Source of the DNA: Shinella sp. PSBB067 | Lineage (GTDB): Bacteria > Pseudomonadota > Alphaproteobacteria > Rhizobiales > Rhizobiaceae | Assembly (NCBI RefSeq): GCF_016839145.1 | Contig: NZ_CP069303.1 | Span: forward strand, 3,959,001 to 4,023,000 | Direction: 5' to 3' | DNA: 64,000 nt | Shown: piece after piece, positions 47,577 through 59,197 of the stretch | Numbering within the stretch: position 1 is the first letter of the stretch | Layout: each line of letters begins with the position of its first letter | Made by a program: the position numbers and the translations under genes | The notes under the pieces: model-generated | The model's input: the letters and a program-made list of their open reading frames with translations, nothing else | What the model was told of the DNA's origin: nothing | Database searches by the model: none

Positions 47577-48602
47577 TCAGCTTTTCCAGCGGCGTCCCTC
47601 CGTTGCAACACCGAAGCGGTCCGGCATGCGGGCGAAGGCGGCAAGGCCGGCAAGGGCGGCGACCGGATGGGTGACCACATAGGTCGGGATGGAGTGCAGG
47701 AGGGCGCTGTGCGGCGCCTTGTCCTCGAAGGCGGCGCGGAATTCCGGGCCGCGCAGCGCCGGCAGGATCTTCTGCGAGATGCCGCCGGCCAGGAACACGC
47801 CGCCCTTGGCCATGAAGATCATCGCCATGTCGCCGGCCACGCGCCCGAGATAGGTGGAGAACAGCGAGACGGTCTCGATCGCCGCGCGGTCCTCCTGCGC
47901 GAGTGCCGCAGCGGTGACCTCGGCGGGCGTGGCGAGCGGCGCATCGGCGCCGTCGGCCGCCGAAACGGCGCGGTAGATGTTCATGATGCCGCGTCCGCAC
48001 AGAAGCTGCTCGGCGGAGATGCGGCCCTCGATGGGTTCGAGGAACGGCCAGATCTGGTAGTCGCGCTCGCTGCGCGGGCCGACATCGACATGGCCGCCTT
48101 CGCCCGGGACCGGGATCCAGCTCTGGCGGGCATGGACGAGACCGGCGACGCCGAGGCCGGTGCCGGGGCCGAGCACGGCGCGCGAGGCTGCGTGCCGCTC
48201 GATGCCGGGCCCGATCTTCTCGCGGTCGCCCTCGTCGAGCGAGGCGACGGCAAGCGCCTGCGCCTCGAAATCGTTGACCAGCAGCACGTCCTCGAAGCCG
48301 AGATTGGCGATCATGTCGCGCGGGCGCACCACCCAGGGGCAATTGGTCAGCGGCACCTCGTCGCCCTCGATGGGCCCGGCGAGCGCCAGGATCGCCGAGC
48401 GCGGCTGCACCGAGGTCGTGTCGAGGATGCACCGTTGCAGCGCGTCGTCGATATTGGCGAAGTCGGCGGTCTGGACGATGGGGAACGGCTTCGGCTCGGC
48501 GAAGGCGTCGACCAGCAGCGCGAAGCGCGCATTGGTGCCGCCGATATCGCCGATCAGGATGGGGAAGGGGAAGTTCGCGTCGTTGTCGCCCGGCCGTGCC
48601 AT
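47577..48602 (-). CDS. glk: Glucokinase
   Basis: A 341-residue bacterial glucokinase (not the ROK type). The N-terminal phosphate-binding motif is [14 protein letters not shown]. The catalytic Asp is in [12 protein letters not shown]. Other conserved stretches are [24 protein letters not shown] and [15 protein letters not shown]. It makes glucose-6-phosphate in the cytosol, fitting the Entner-Doudoroff route typical of rhizobia. ATG 48602 is used; the TTG directly before it is also open. mgsA lies 61 bp upstream on the same strand. Confidence 0.96.
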   Translation of the reverse strand: MARPGDNDANFPFPILIGDIGGTNARFALLVDAFAEPKPFPIVQTADFANIDDALQRCILDTTSVQPRSAILALAGPIEGDEVPLTNCPWVVRPRDMIANLGFEDVLLVNDFEAQALAVASLDEGDREKIGPGIERHAASRAVLGPGTGLGVAGLVHARQSWIPVPGEGGHVDVGPRSERDYQIWPFLEPIEGRISAEQLLCGRGIMNIYRAVSAADGADAPLATPAEVTAAALAQEDRAAIETVSLFSTYLGRVAGDMAMIFMAKGGVFLAGGISQKILPALRGPEFRAAFEDKAPHSALLHSIPTYVVTHPVAALAGLAAFARMPDRFGVATEGRRWKS

Positions 48603-48663
48603 CAAGCTGTCCCGTTCGTTGTGGTGGATGGTCCGCTTTCGCTATCTGCGGCGAAGGTTGCCG

Positions 48664-49050
48664 TCAATCGGCGGCAAAGTCGAGAAGCTGCTCGGCGGTC
48701 GCCCGGTTCAGCGCCATCGGAATGTCGTAGACGATTGCAAGCCGCATCAGCGCCTTCACGTCGACATCGTGCGGCATGGGCGTCAGCGGATCGACGAAGA
48801 AGATCAGCACGTCGACCTCGCCCGTTGCGATCAGCGCGCCGATCTGCTGGTCGCCGCCGAGCGGGCCGCTTTTCAGCCGGGTCACGTCGAGGCCGGGACA
48901 GGCGTCCAGCACCCGGCCGCCGGTGGTGCCGGTCGCGACGATCCGTGCCTGCGCAAGAACCTTCTCGTTCTTTAGCGCGAAGGCCGCCATGTCGTCCTTC
49001 TTCTCGTCATGCGCGATGAGCGCGATGCATTTCCGGCGCGACATGGGCAT
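48664..49050 (-). CDS. mgsA: Methylglyoxal synthase
   Basis: A 128-residue enzyme that turns dihydroxyacetone phosphate into methylglyoxal and phosphate when phosphorylated sugars accumulate. Conserved are [21 protein letters not shown] (phosphate loop), [17 protein letters not shown], the catalytic Asp in [27 protein letters not shown], and [11 protein letters not shown]. It is slightly shorter than E. coli MgsA (152). It lies just upstream of glk on the same strand, a grouping that may couple glucose phosphorylation with overflow. Confidence 0.95.
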   Translation of the reverse strand: MPMSRRKCIALIAHDEKKDDMAAFALKNEKVLAQARIVATGTTGGRVLDACPGLDVTRLKSGPLGGDQQIGALIATGEVDVLIFFVDPLTPMPHDVDVKALMRLAIVYDIPMALNRATAEQLLDFAAD

Positions 49051-49121
49051 TCCCCAGCGACTTTAAATCGATTTGAACGCCTTATACAAAAGCGGGGGGG
49101 GTGTTGAAAAGCCCCGAAGAC

Positions 49122-49255
49122 CCCCTCTGCCTGCCGGCATCTCCCCCACAAGGGGGGAGAAGGCTGGAGGCTTGCTCACCGTTCGATAATGAATGCCGAC
49201 GGAGCGGCACGTTAAGCCCCTCCCCCTTGTGGGGAGGGGTTGGGGAGGGGCCTTT
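49122..49255. repeat. Interspersed repeat, family B, copy 3 (intact)
   Basis: Begins CCCCTCTGCCTGCCGGCATC, contains an internal hairpin (CTCCCCCACAAGGGGGGAG) and ends in CCCCTCCCCCTTGTGGGGAG then GGGTTGGGGAGGGG. It aligns over its whole length with 13371-13504. It lies between mgsA and mepA and ends 3 nt before the mepA stop. Confidence 0.78.
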
Positions 49256-49258
49256 GAC

Positions 49259-50329
49259 CTACTGGAACGGTCGCGGAATCGGGATCGGCACGATCGCCGG
49301 CAGCGCGGTGTCGGAGGCGATCACCGATTCGATGGTCGCGCCAGCATCGCCCCCGGCGCTTGCGGAGAAGGCGAGCGCGGTCGAGGCGCCGCCATTGCCG
49401 CGATAGGTCACGTCCTGCTCGGAGGACGGCGAGGCGCTCGCGAGCACCGTGCCGCAGGCTTTCGGCAGATCCGACATCTTGACGTACCAAGGCTTGACCG
49501 GCTTGGCGTCCTTCTTCGGCTTGGGCTTTTCCCAGGGCTCCTTGGTGAACCACCAGGCGAGCGATTGATCGCAGCCGTCGCCGGCCGGCACGCGCGCCTG
49601 TGGCTTGCAGCCGGGCGCGCCCTCCGGGCATTTGATGCGGATGTGGAAGTGCTCGTCGTGGCCGTAGATCGGCCGCACCTTGCCGAGCAGCGAGCGGTCG
49701 CCCTGCCAGGTCTCGCAGAGCTTCTTCTTGATCGCCGGGTTGACGAAGACGCGCTCGACCTGGGGATAGCTCGCCGCCTTCATGACGAGGCGGGCATGGG
49801 TGGAGGTCCAGCGGCGCGAATCGACCGTCAGGAACTTGCTCTTGTCGAGCATGGAGGTGAAGGGCAGCTTCTCGCGTTCCTCGGCGGACAGGCGATGGTC
49901 CGGCATGGGCGTGAACCAGATGTCGGCATCGAGGCCGACCTGGTGCGAGGCGTGGCCCGACAGCATCGGCCCGCCGCGCGGCTGCGAGATGTCGCCGAGC
50001 AGCAGCCCCGGCCAGCCGAGCTGCCGTGCCTCCTGCGAGAACTGCTCCAGCAGCGCGATCATGTTGGGATGCCCCCAGCGGCGGTTGCGCGACAGGCGCA
50101 TCGCCTGCCAGGCCGGACCGTCCGTCGGGATCGCCACCGCGCCGGCAATGCAGCCCTTCGCATAGGACCCGTAGGGGCTCGTGGCCATGTTCGCCGGCAG
50201 GCGCTGGGCGCCGAACAGCTCCTTGGCCGGCCGCTCCTCGGCCGCAAGCGGCGAGGCGAGCGCGCTCAGCGCAAGGCCGGCGGCGATCAGGCAGGTGGTC
50301 AGTCGGGAAGGCAGGAAATGGGCTGGCAT
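49259..50329 (-). CDS. mepA: Penicillin-insensitive murein endopeptidase
   Basis: A 356-residue periplasmic LAS-type zinc peptidase that cuts D-Ala-mDAP cross-links in peptidoglycan. It has a signal peptide (LTTCLIAAGLALSALASPLAAEE). Zinc and catalytic residues are in MLSGHASHQVGLDADIWF (His and Asp ligands) and YGHDEHFHIRIKCP (HxH). The C-terminal 100 residues (KPKPKKDAKPVKPW and a Ser/Ala-rich tail) extend past the E. coli form. ATG 50329 begins the signal peptide; the frame is open to 50479. It is divergent from yejA. Confidence 0.94.
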   Translation of the reverse strand: MPAHFLPSRLTTCLIAAGLALSALASPLAAEERPAKELFGAQRLPANMATSPYGSYAKGCIAGAVAIPTDGPAWQAMRLSRNRRWGHPNMIALLEQFSQEARQLGWPGLLLGDISQPRGGPMLSGHASHQVGLDADIWFTPMPDHRLSAEEREKLPFTSMLDKSKFLTVDSRRWTSTHARLVMKAASYPQVERVFVNPAIKKKLCETWQGDRSLLGKVRPIYGHDEHFHIRIKCPEGAPGCKPQARVPAGDGCDQSLAWWFTKEPWEKPKPKKDAKPVKPWYVKMSDLPKACGTVLASASPSSEQDVTYRGNGGASTALAFSASAGGDAGATIESVIASDTALPAIVPIPIPRPFQ

Positions 50330-50511
50330 CGTCCGGTCTCGAAAGTCGCAATGGTTGCGAAAGGTTAAATGGTCATCCTTTCGCAGAAGTGAATCCCCGG
50401 CCGGAATAGGCACGGCAAAAACCGCCCCTTTCATGGCGGGCCTGTCATTTGCCCGGATTTTGCCTATTCTCTCGCGCATGCTTCGGCAAGGATACGAAAG
50501 GGAATTGGCAA

Positions 50512-52353
50512 ATGCAGGCAGCCTTCGGGAAAATGGTGTTCACTACGGCTTTCGCCCTGTCGCTCATGGTTGCGGCCGGTGCGAAGGCCGAGGAACCGGT
50601 GTGGCGCAGCGGCCTTTCCACCATCGGCGAGTTGAAACACCCGAACGGCTTTGCGCATTTCGATTACGTCGATCCGGACGCGCCGAAGGGCGGCGAGCTG
50701 AAACTCTCCCAGACCGGCACCTACGACACGTTCAACCCCATCCTCTCCAAGGGCGAGGTGGCATCGGGCGTCTCCTCCCTGGTCTTCGATACGCTGCTGA
50801 AATCCGCCGAGGACGAGATCACCACCGCCTATGGCCTGCTCGCCGAGGGCGTGTCCTTCCCGGACGACATCTCCTCGGCAACCTTCCGCCTCAGGGCGGA
50901 GGCGAAATGGGCGGACGGCCAGCCGGTGACGCCGGAGGACGTGGTCTTCTCCTTCGAGAAGTCGAAGGAGCACAATCCGCTCCTTGCCAATTACTACAGG
51001 CATGTCGTCTCGGCGGAGAAGACCGGCGAGCGCGACGTCACCTTCCGTTTCGACGAGAAGAACAATCAGGAGCTTCCGAACATCCTCGGCCAGTTCCAGA
51101 TCCTGCCCAGGCACTGGTGGGAGGGCACGGACGCCAAGGGCAACAAGCGCGACATAAGCCGCACGACGCTGGAGCCGGTCATGGGCTCGGGTCCCTACCG
51201 GATCGCCTCGTTCCAGGCCGGCGGCTCCGTCCGCTTCGAGCGGCGCGACGACTATTGGGGCAAGGACCTCAACGTGAATGTCGGCCAGAACAATTTCGGC
51301 GCGATCACCTATACGTTCTTCGGCGACCGCAACGTGGAATTCGAGGCCTTCCGCGCCGGCAACGTCGATTTCTACCGCGACAACTCGTCGAGCCACTGGA
51401 TGACCGCCTATGACTTCCCGGCCGCCAAGGACGGCCGCATCGTGCGCGAGGAGATCGAGAACCCGCTGCGCGCCACCGGCATCATGCAGGCCTTCGTGCC
51501 GAACATGCGGCGGGAGAAGTTCAGGGACCAGCGGGTGCGCGAGGCGCTGAACTACGCCTACGATTTCGAAAGCCTCAACCGCAACCTCGCCTATGGCCGG
51601 CTGAACCGCATCGACAGCTATTTCTGGGGCACCGAGCTTGCCTCCTCCGGCCTGCCGGAGGGCCGCGAGAAGGAAATCCTGGAGGAGCTGAAGGACAAGG
51701 TGCCGCCGGCCGTCTTCACCACGCCCTATACCAATCCTGTCTCCGGCGACCCGAAGAAGGCGCGCGAGAACCTGCGCACGGCGCTGACGCTCTTCAAGGA
51801 GGCTGGCTACGAGCTGAAGAACCGCAAGCTGGTGAACGTGAAGACGGGCGAACCCTTTGGCATCGAGATCCTGCTCTCCAATCCCTCGCAGGAGCGCACG
51901 GTCCTGCCCTATGTGAAGAGCCTCACCGATATCGGCATCGACGCGCGCATCCGCACGGTCGACAGTTCGCAATACACCAATCGCGTCCGCAGCTTCGATT
52001 ATGACATGCTCTATGGCATCTGGGCGCAGACGCTGGTGCCGGGCAACGAGCAGGTCGACTACTGGGGCTCCTCCTCGGTCGACCAGCAGGGCTCGCGCAA
52101 CTATGCCGGCATCGCCGATCCCGCCATCGACGAGCTGATCCGCCGGATCATCTTCGCGCCGGACCGTGCCGAGCTCGTCGCCACCGTCAAGGCGATGGAC
52201 CGCGTGCTGCTCGCCCACCACTATCTGGTGCCGATGTTCTATTCCAGGTCGGTGCAGGTCGCCTACTGGAACCATCTCGCCCGGCCGAAGGATCTGCCCT
52301 ATTACGGCCTCGGCTTCCCTGATGTCTGGTGGTCGAAGAACGCCGCGAATTGA
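50512..52353 (+). CDS. yejA: Peptide ABC transporter substrate-binding protein YejA
   Basis: A 613-residue periplasmic SBP of cluster C (family 5). The signal peptide spans about 1-26 (MVFTTAFALSLMVAAGAKAEE). YVDPDAPKGGELKLSQTGTYDTFNPI, FRLRAEAKWADGQPVTPEDVVFSFE and MGSGPYRI are family hallmarks. YejA proteins bind peptides such as microcin C. In Sinorhizobium meliloti the Yej system affects uptake of and resistance to host defensin-like NCR peptides. ATG 50512 follows AAGGGAA by 8 nt. yejB begins 138 bp downstream, so this heads the yejABEF operon. Confidence 0.94.
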   Translation: MQAAFGKMVFTTAFALSLMVAAGAKAEEPVWRSGLSTIGELKHPNGFAHFDYVDPDAPKGGELKLSQTGTYDTFNPILSKGEVASGVSSLVFDTLLKSAEDEITTAYGLLAEGVSFPDDISSATFRLRAEAKWADGQPVTPEDVVFSFEKSKEHNPLLANYYRHVVSAEKTGERDVTFRFDEKNNQELPNILGQFQILPRHWWEGTDAKGNKRDISRTTLEPVMGSGPYRIASFQAGGSVRFERRDDYWGKDLNVNVGQNNFGAITYTFFGDRNVEFEAFRAGNVDFYRDNSSSHWMTAYDFPAAKDGRIVREEIENPLRATGIMQAFVPNMRREKFRDQRVREALNYAYDFESLNRNLAYGRLNRIDSYFWGTELASSGLPEGREKEILEELKDKVPPAVFTTPYTNPVSGDPKKARENLRTALTLFKEAGYELKNRKLVNVKTGEPFGIEILLSNPSQERTVLPYVKSLTDIGIDARIRTVDSSQYTNRVRSFDYDMLYGIWAQTLVPGNEQVDYWGSSSVDQQGSRNYAGIADPAIDELIRRIIFAPDRAELVATVKAMDRVLLAHHYLVPMFYSRSVQVAYWNHLARPKDLPYYGLGFPDVWWSKNAAN

Positions 52354-52491
52354 GCCGGGGCTTGCGCCCGCAAGCCGGCTGGGTTCCATATAGCGGGAAC
52401 GAATCACCGTCGCGGCAGGCGGCGGCAGAACGGAAGGGTTGGGCTTGACCGGCTGGACATCCACGCAAGCTATCAGGGCGGGTGATCGCTG

Positions 52492-53568
52492 ATGGGCGCC
52501 TATATCCTGCGCCGCATCCTGCTGATGATCCCGACGATCTTCGGCATCATGGCGATCTCGTTTGCGATCGTGCAGTTCGCGCCGGGCGGCCCGGTGGAGC
52601 AGGTCATCGCGGACCTGACGAGCCAGGGCGGCGGCGACCGGCTTTCCGGCGGCGGCGACATGCTGCAGGAGGTCGGGCAGGACAGCGCCTATCGCGGCGC
52701 GCGCGGCCTCGATCCCGAATTCATCGCCAAGCTGGAAAAGCAGTTCGGCTTCGACAAGCCGCCGCTCGAGCGCTTCTTCACGATGATGTGGGACTACATG
52801 CGCTTCGACTTCGGCGAAAGCTTCTTCCGCAACACCTCGGTGGTCGACCTCATCGCGCAGAAGATGCCGGTCTCCATCTCGCTCGGCGTGTGGATCCTCG
52901 TCTTCTCCTACGCCATCTCCATCCCGCTCGGCATCCACAAGGCGGTGAAGGACGGCTCGGCCTTCGACGTCTGGACGTCGGGCATCATCATCATCGGCTA
53001 TGCGGTGCCGAGCTTCCTCTTCGGCATCCTGCTGATCGTCGTCTTCGCGGGCGGCTCGTTCCTCGACTGGTTCCCGCTGCGCGGAATCGTCTCGGACAAT
53101 TTCGACAGCCTCGCCTGGTGGCAGAAACCGCTCGACTACATGTGGCACATGACGCTGCCGCTGATCACGCTGCTGCTTTCCGCCTTCGCCACGACGACGC
53201 TCCTGACGAAGAATTCCTTCATCGACGAGATCAAGAAGCAATATGTCACGACGGCCCGCGCCAAGGGCCTGACCGAGGGCCAGGTGCTCTACGGCCACGT
53301 CTTCCGCAATGCCATGCTGATCATCATCGCCGGCTTCCCCGGCGCCTTCATCTCGGCCTTCTTCACCGGCTCGCTGCTGATCGAATACATCTTCTCGCTC
53401 GATGGCCTCGGCCGCCTCGGCTACGATTCCATCGTCCGGCGCGACTATCCCATCGTCTTCGCCACGCTCTTCATCTTCTCGCTGATGGGCCTCGTCGTCT
53501 CCCTCGTCTCCGACCTCATCTATACCTGGGTCGATCCGCGCATCGATTTCGAGCGGAGGGACGTCTGA
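52492..53568 (+). CDS. yejB: Peptide ABC transporter permease YejB
   Basis: A 358-residue inner-membrane permease with about six membrane segments. [33 protein letters not shown] is the typical N terminus. The long periplasmic loop (40-110) with [10 protein letters not shown] is found in the Yej type. The cytoplasmic EAA loop is [22 protein letters not shown]. It pairs with YejE; the two genes share an overlap (TGATG). Confidence 0.95.
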   Translation: MGAYILRRILLMIPTIFGIMAISFAIVQFAPGGPVEQVIADLTSQGGGDRLSGGGDMLQEVGQDSAYRGARGLDPEFIAKLEKQFGFDKPPLERFFTMMWDYMRFDFGESFFRNTSVVDLIAQKMPVSISLGVWILVFSYAISIPLGIHKAVKDGSAFDVWTSGIIIIGYAVPSFLFGILLIVVFAGGSFLDWFPLRGIVSDNFDSLAWWQKPLDYMWHMTLPLITLLLSAFATTTLLTKNSFIDEIKKQYVTTARAKGLTEGQVLYGHVFRNAMLIIIAGFPGAFISAFFTGSLLIEYIFSLDGLGRLGYDSIVRRDYPIVFATLFIFSLMGLVVSLVSDLIYTWVDPRIDFERRDV

Positions 53569-54703
53569 TGACCGCCGTGACGGACACGACTCCCATCGCC
53601 CCGCCGAGGAAGGGCCTGCTCTCGCCGACCAACAAGAGGCGCTGGGAGAACTTCAAGGCGAACCGGCGCGGCTACTGGTCGCTCTGGATCTTCCTCGTCA
53701 TCTTCGTGCTCAGCCTTTTCGCCGAATGCATCGCCAACGACCGGCCGATCCTCGCCTCCTACAAGGGCGAGCTGCTCTTCCCCGTCGTCATAGCCTACCC
53801 GGAGGAAAAGTTCGGCGGCTTCCTCGCCGAGACCGACTACCGCTCCGATTTCATCACCGAGGAGATCGAGGCGAACGGCTGGATGATCTGGCCGCCGATC
53901 CGCTATTCCTACAGCTCGACCAATTCCAACATCCCGCATTCCGCGCCGACCAAGCCATTCTGGCTGATGTCGAAGGAGGAGCGCTGCTCCGGCTATCCGG
54001 ACGGCGCGGCGGACGCAAACTGCAACTGGCACAATCTCAACTGGCTCGGCACGGACGACCAGGCGCGCGACGTGCTCGCCCGCGTCATCTACGGCTTCCG
54101 CATCTCGGTGCTCTTCGGCCTCGCGCTGACGATCTGCTCGGCCGTCGTCGGCGTGACGGCCGGCGCGATCCAGGGCTATTTCGGCGGCTGGACGGACCTC
54201 CTGATGCAGCGCTTCATCGAGATATGGTCCTCGATGCCGGTGCTCTACATCCTGCTCATCATCGCCGCCATCCTGCCGCCCGGCTTCTGGATCCTGCTCG
54301 GCATCATGCTGCTCTTCTCCTGGGTCGGCTTCGTCGGCGTGGTGCGCGCCGAATTCCTGCGCGCCCGCAATTTCGAATATGTCCGGGCGGCCCGCGCGCT
54401 CGGCGTCGGCAATGCGACGATCATGGCGCGGCACCTCCTGCCGAATGCGATGGTCGCGACGCTCACCTTCCTGCCCTTCATCCTCTCCGGCTCGATCACC
54501 ACGCTCACCTCCCTCGACTTCCTCGGCTTCGGCATGCCGCCGGGCTCGCCCTCGCTGGGTGAGCTGATCGCGCAGGGCAAGGAGAACCTTCAGGCGCCGT
54601 GGCTCGGCCTCACCGCCTTCGTCGTCATGTCCGTCATGCTGTCGCTGCTGATCTTCGTCGGCGAAGCGACGCGCGACGCCTTCGATCCGAGGAAGACCTT
54701 CCG

Positions 54704-54707
<4 letters not shown>
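53568..54707 (+). CDS. yejE: Peptide ABC transporter permease YejE
   Basis: A 379-residue permease. A cytoplasmic N-terminal helix LLSPTNKRRWENFKANRRGYWSL precedes membrane segment 1. A large periplasmic loop (about 65-160, PEEKFGGFLAETDYRSDFI, WPPIRYSYSSTNSNIPHSAP) is characteristic of YejE. Further segments and the EAA loop (VRAARALGVGNATIMARHLLPNAM) follow. Its ATG overlaps the yejB stop, and its stop overlaps the yejF GTG. Confidence 0.95.
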
Positions 54708-56338
<1,631 letters not shown>

Positions 56339-56349
56339 CAGGAAGCAGC

Positions 56350-57309
56350 ATGTCGACGAAAAGCCCGGTCATCATCGATCTGAAATTCGACCAGGAAGAG
56401 GTCGCCGCCGCGCTCAAGGGCGCATTTCCCGAGCGCGAGGTGATCAACCTGCTGCATCCGGCAAACCGCAACCGCGACCTTTCCGGCATCGACTACGCCG
56501 TGGTCTGGCGGCCAAGCGCCGATCTCTTCTCCCGGGCGAGGGATCTCAAGGTCGTCTTCTCCGGCGGTGCCGGCGTCGATCACGTCCTGACGCTGCCCGG
56601 CCTGCCGGACGTGCCGCTCGTCCGCTTCGTCGACGACACGCTGACGACCCGCATGAGCGAATGGATCGTCATGCAGTGCCTCATGCACCTGCGCCAGCAC
56701 CAGGCCTATGAGGCGCTGCGGCAAAAGCGCATCTGGCGCGAGCTTCCCCAGCCCGAGGCGAAGGACATCACCGTCGGCATCATGGGCTTCGGCGTGCTCG
56801 GTCAGGATTCGGCGCAGAAGCTGAAGGCCCTCGGCTTCAACGTCATCGGCTGGTCGAAGAGCGGCCGCAAGGCCGAGGGCTTCGAGACCTATGACGAGAA
56901 GGGACTCGACGCCTTCCTCGGCAGGACCGATTTCCTCGTCGGCCTGCTGCCGCTGACGCCGGATACGCGCGATATCTACAATACCGGCCTCTTCACCCGC
57001 CTCAGCCGCAAGGGCCCGTTCGGCGCCCCGGTCTTCATCAATGGCGGCCGCGGCGGCAGCCAGGTGGAGGCCGACATCGTCGCCTCCGTCAACGACGGCA
57101 CGCTCCACGGCGCCTCGCTCGACGTCTTCCAGCAGGAGCCGCTGCCGCTCGAAAGCCCCTTCTGGTCGATGGACAAGGTCTTCATGACCCCCCATGCCGC
57201 CGCCGCCTCCGATGTTGCCGCCCTCTTCCGCCACGTCGCCCACCAGATCGGGCGGCTGGAAAGCGGCAAGCCGCTGGAGCACCTGGTGGACCGCGGCGCG
57301 GGGTATTGA
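56350..57309 (+). CDS. ghrA: Glyoxylate/hydroxypyruvate reductase A-like dehydrogenase
   Basis: A 319-residue D-2-hydroxyacid dehydrogenase of the GhrA type. SGGAGVDHVLTLPGLPDVPLVRFVDDTLTTRMSEWIVMQCLMHLR is diagnostic. The NAD loop is GIMGFGVLGQDSAQKLKALGF; the catalytic Arg, Glu and His are in FINGGRGGSQVE, SLDVFQQEPLP and FMTPHAAA. It reduces glyoxylate or hydroxypyruvate with NADPH. It lies 11 nt after yejF on the same strand and 3 nt before ybaK. It is the second reductase of this kind in the window, of another subfamily. Confidence 0.93.
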   Translation: MSTKSPVIIDLKFDQEEVAAALKGAFPEREVINLLHPANRNRDLSGIDYAVVWRPSADLFSRARDLKVVFSGGAGVDHVLTLPGLPDVPLVRFVDDTLTTRMSEWIVMQCLMHLRQHQAYEALRQKRIWRELPQPEAKDITVGIMGFGVLGQDSAQKLKALGFNVIGWSKSGRKAEGFETYDEKGLDAFLGRTDFLVGLLPLTPDTRDIYNTGLFTRLSRKGPFGAPVFINGGRGGSQVEADIVASVNDGTLHGASLDVFQQEPLPLESPFWSMDKVFMTPHAAAASDVAALFRHVAHQIGRLESGKPLEHLVDRGAGY

Positions 57310-57312
57310 GCC

Positions 57313-57786
57313 ATGTCCAGGACCACCCGCGCCACCCAGGCCCTCGCTAGGGCGGGGGTTTGCTTCACCGTCCACACCTATGATTACGATCCGACCGCCG
57401 ACCGCGTCGGCATCCAGGCGGCCGAGGCGCTTGGGGAGGATCCGGCGCGCGTCCTCAAGACACTGATGGCGGAGGTGGACGGCAAGCCGGTCTGCGTCAT
57501 CGTGCCTTCCGACCGCGAAGTCAGCATGAAGAAGCTGGCGAGCGCCTTCAAGGGCAAGTCGGCCAGCATGATGAAGCCGGCCGATGCCGAGCGACTGACC
57601 GGCTTCGTCGTCGGCGGCATCAGCCCCTTCGGCCAGAAGAAGCAGGTGCCGACCGCCATCGAGGCGGAAGCGCTGGCGCACGAGGCGGTCTACATGAACG
57701 GCGGCCAGCGCGGCCTCCAGGTGCGCCTTGCCCCGCGCGACGTGGTGACGGCGCTGAAGGCGATCGTCGTGCCGGTTGTCGCCTGA
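57313..57786 (+). CDS. ybaK: Cys-tRNA(Pro)/Cys-tRNA(Cys) deacylase YbaK
   Basis: A 157-residue INS-like trans-editing protein that hydrolyses mischarged Cys-tRNA(Pro). Hallmarks are YDYDPTADRVGIQAAEALGEDPARVLKTLMAEVDGKPVCVIVPSDREVSMKKLA with the key Lys in MKKLASAFKGKSASMM, and GFVVGGISPFGQKKQVPT. Length is standard. It starts 3 nt after ghrA, so it shares the operon. A role in general tRNA quality control is expected. Confidence 0.95.
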   Translation: MSRTTRATQALARAGVCFTVHTYDYDPTADRVGIQAAEALGEDPARVLKTLMAEVDGKPVCVIVPSDREVSMKKLASAFKGKSASMMKPADAERLTGFVVGGISPFGQKKQVPTAIEAEALAHEAVYMNGGQRGLQVRLAPRDVVTALKAIVVPVVA

Positions 57787-57856
57787 AGCGCCTTCTCATC
57801 GGCCCATTGGCGCACTAAGTTTCCCTTATCCGCTTCGCAAACCAGACAGGCATGCC

Positions 57857-59110
57857 ATGACCGTTCCAGCCAGTTCCGCCTCTCCCGTCGATCCGCAAAA
57901 GCTCGAAAAACTCGCCGAAGTCGCCGTGCGCGTCGGTCTCCAGCTCCAGAAGGGGCAGGACCTCGTGATGACCGCGCCGATCGCCGCGCTGCCGCTCGTC
58001 CGCCTCATCACCAAGCACGCTTATATTGCCGGCGCCGGCCTCGTCAGCACCTTCTATGCCGACGAGGAAGCGACGCTCGCCCGCTACCGCCACGCGCCGG
58101 ACGAAAGCTTCGACCGCGCGACGGACTGGCTCTACGAAGGCATGGCCAAGGCCTATGCCAACGGCGCGGCGCGCCTTGCCATCGCGGGCGACAACCCGAT
58201 GCTGCTCTCCGGCGAGGACCCTGCCAGGGTTGCCCGGGCCAACAAGGCCAATTCCACCGCCTACAGGCCGGCGCTGGAGAAGATCGCCAATTTCGACATC
58301 AACTGGAACATCGTCTCCTACCCGAACCCCTCCTGGGCGAAGCAGGTCTTCCCTGATGATCCGGAGAACGTGGCGGTCGAAAAGCTCGCCAACGCCATCT
58401 TCGCCGCCTCGCGCGTCGATGCCGCCGATCCGGTCGCCGCCTGGGCGGAGCACAATGCCAACCTCGCCCGCCGCTCGGCCTGGCTGAACGGCGAGCGTTT
58501 CTCCGCCCTGCACTTCAAGGGACCCGGCACGGACCTGACGATCGGCCTTGCCGATGGTCACGAATGGCATGGCGGCGCCTCCATGGCGAAGAACGGCATC
58601 ACCTGCAACCCGAACATCCCGACCGAGGAGGTCTTCACCACGCCTCATGCGTTGCGCGTCGAGGGCCACGTCTCCTCCACCAAGCCGCTCTCCCACCAGG
58701 GCACGCTGATCGACGACATCCAGGTGCGTTTCGAGGGCGGCCGCATCGTCGAGGCGAAGGCCTCGAAGGGCGAGGCGGTGCTGAACAAGGTGCTGGACAC
58801 GGACGAGGGCGCGCGCCGGCTCGGCGAGGTGGCGCTGGTGCCGCATTCCTCGCCGATCTCGGCAAGCGGCATCCTCTTCTACAACACGCTGTTCGACGAG
58901 AACGCCTCCTGCCACATCGCGCTCGGCCAGTGCTATTCCAAGTGCTTCCTCGACGGCGCGAGCCTCTCACCGGAGCAGATCCGCGCGCAGGGTGGCAATG
59001 AAAGCCTCATTCACATCGACTGGATGATCGGCTCGAACAAGGTGGACATCGACGGCATCCGCGCCGATGGCAGCCGCGCCGCCGTCATGCGCGCCGGCGA
59101 GTGGGCGTGA
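57857..59110 (+). CDS. Aminopeptidase, M29 family (aminopeptidase T/AmpS)
   Basis: A 417-residue metallo-aminopeptidase. The metal-site residues typical of M29 are in TEEVFTTPHALRVEGHVSSTKPLSHQGTLIDDIQVRFEGGRIVEA (Glu and His), GARRLGEVALVPHSSPIS and LFYNTLFDENASCHIALGQCYS. IHIDWMIGSNKVDIDGI at the C terminus is also diagnostic. It removes N-terminal residues from short peptides in the cytosol, which fits a place downstream of the yej peptide importer. ATG 57857 is chosen by family length (about 410). Confidence 0.94.
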   Translation: MTVPASSASPVDPQKLEKLAEVAVRVGLQLQKGQDLVMTAPIAALPLVRLITKHAYIAGAGLVSTFYADEEATLARYRHAPDESFDRATDWLYEGMAKAYANGAARLAIAGDNPMLLSGEDPARVARANKANSTAYRPALEKIANFDINWNIVSYPNPSWAKQVFPDDPENVAVEKLANAIFAASRVDAADPVAAWAEHNANLARRSAWLNGERFSALHFKGPGTDLTIGLADGHEWHGGASMAKNGITCNPNIPTEEVFTTPHALRVEGHVSSTKPLSHQGTLIDDIQVRFEGGRIVEAKASKGEAVLNKVLDTDEGARRLGEVALVPHSSPISASGILFYNTLFDENASCHIALGQCYSKCFLDGASLSPEQIRAQGGNESLIHIDWMIGSNKVDIDGIRADGSRAAVMRAGEWA

Positions 59111-59197
59111 TCTTTCAGCCAGGGCGGCTGGAGAAACGCTGACAAGGCCGACCCCCTTCTCCTCGGCCGTCCGGCCTTGCGGCTCGGGGAGGGGCCG

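Noticed and set aside
50464..53298. Open frame of about 940 codons opposite yejA and yejB
   Set aside because: Covers two certain genes in antisense, spans their junction and has no recognisable domain.
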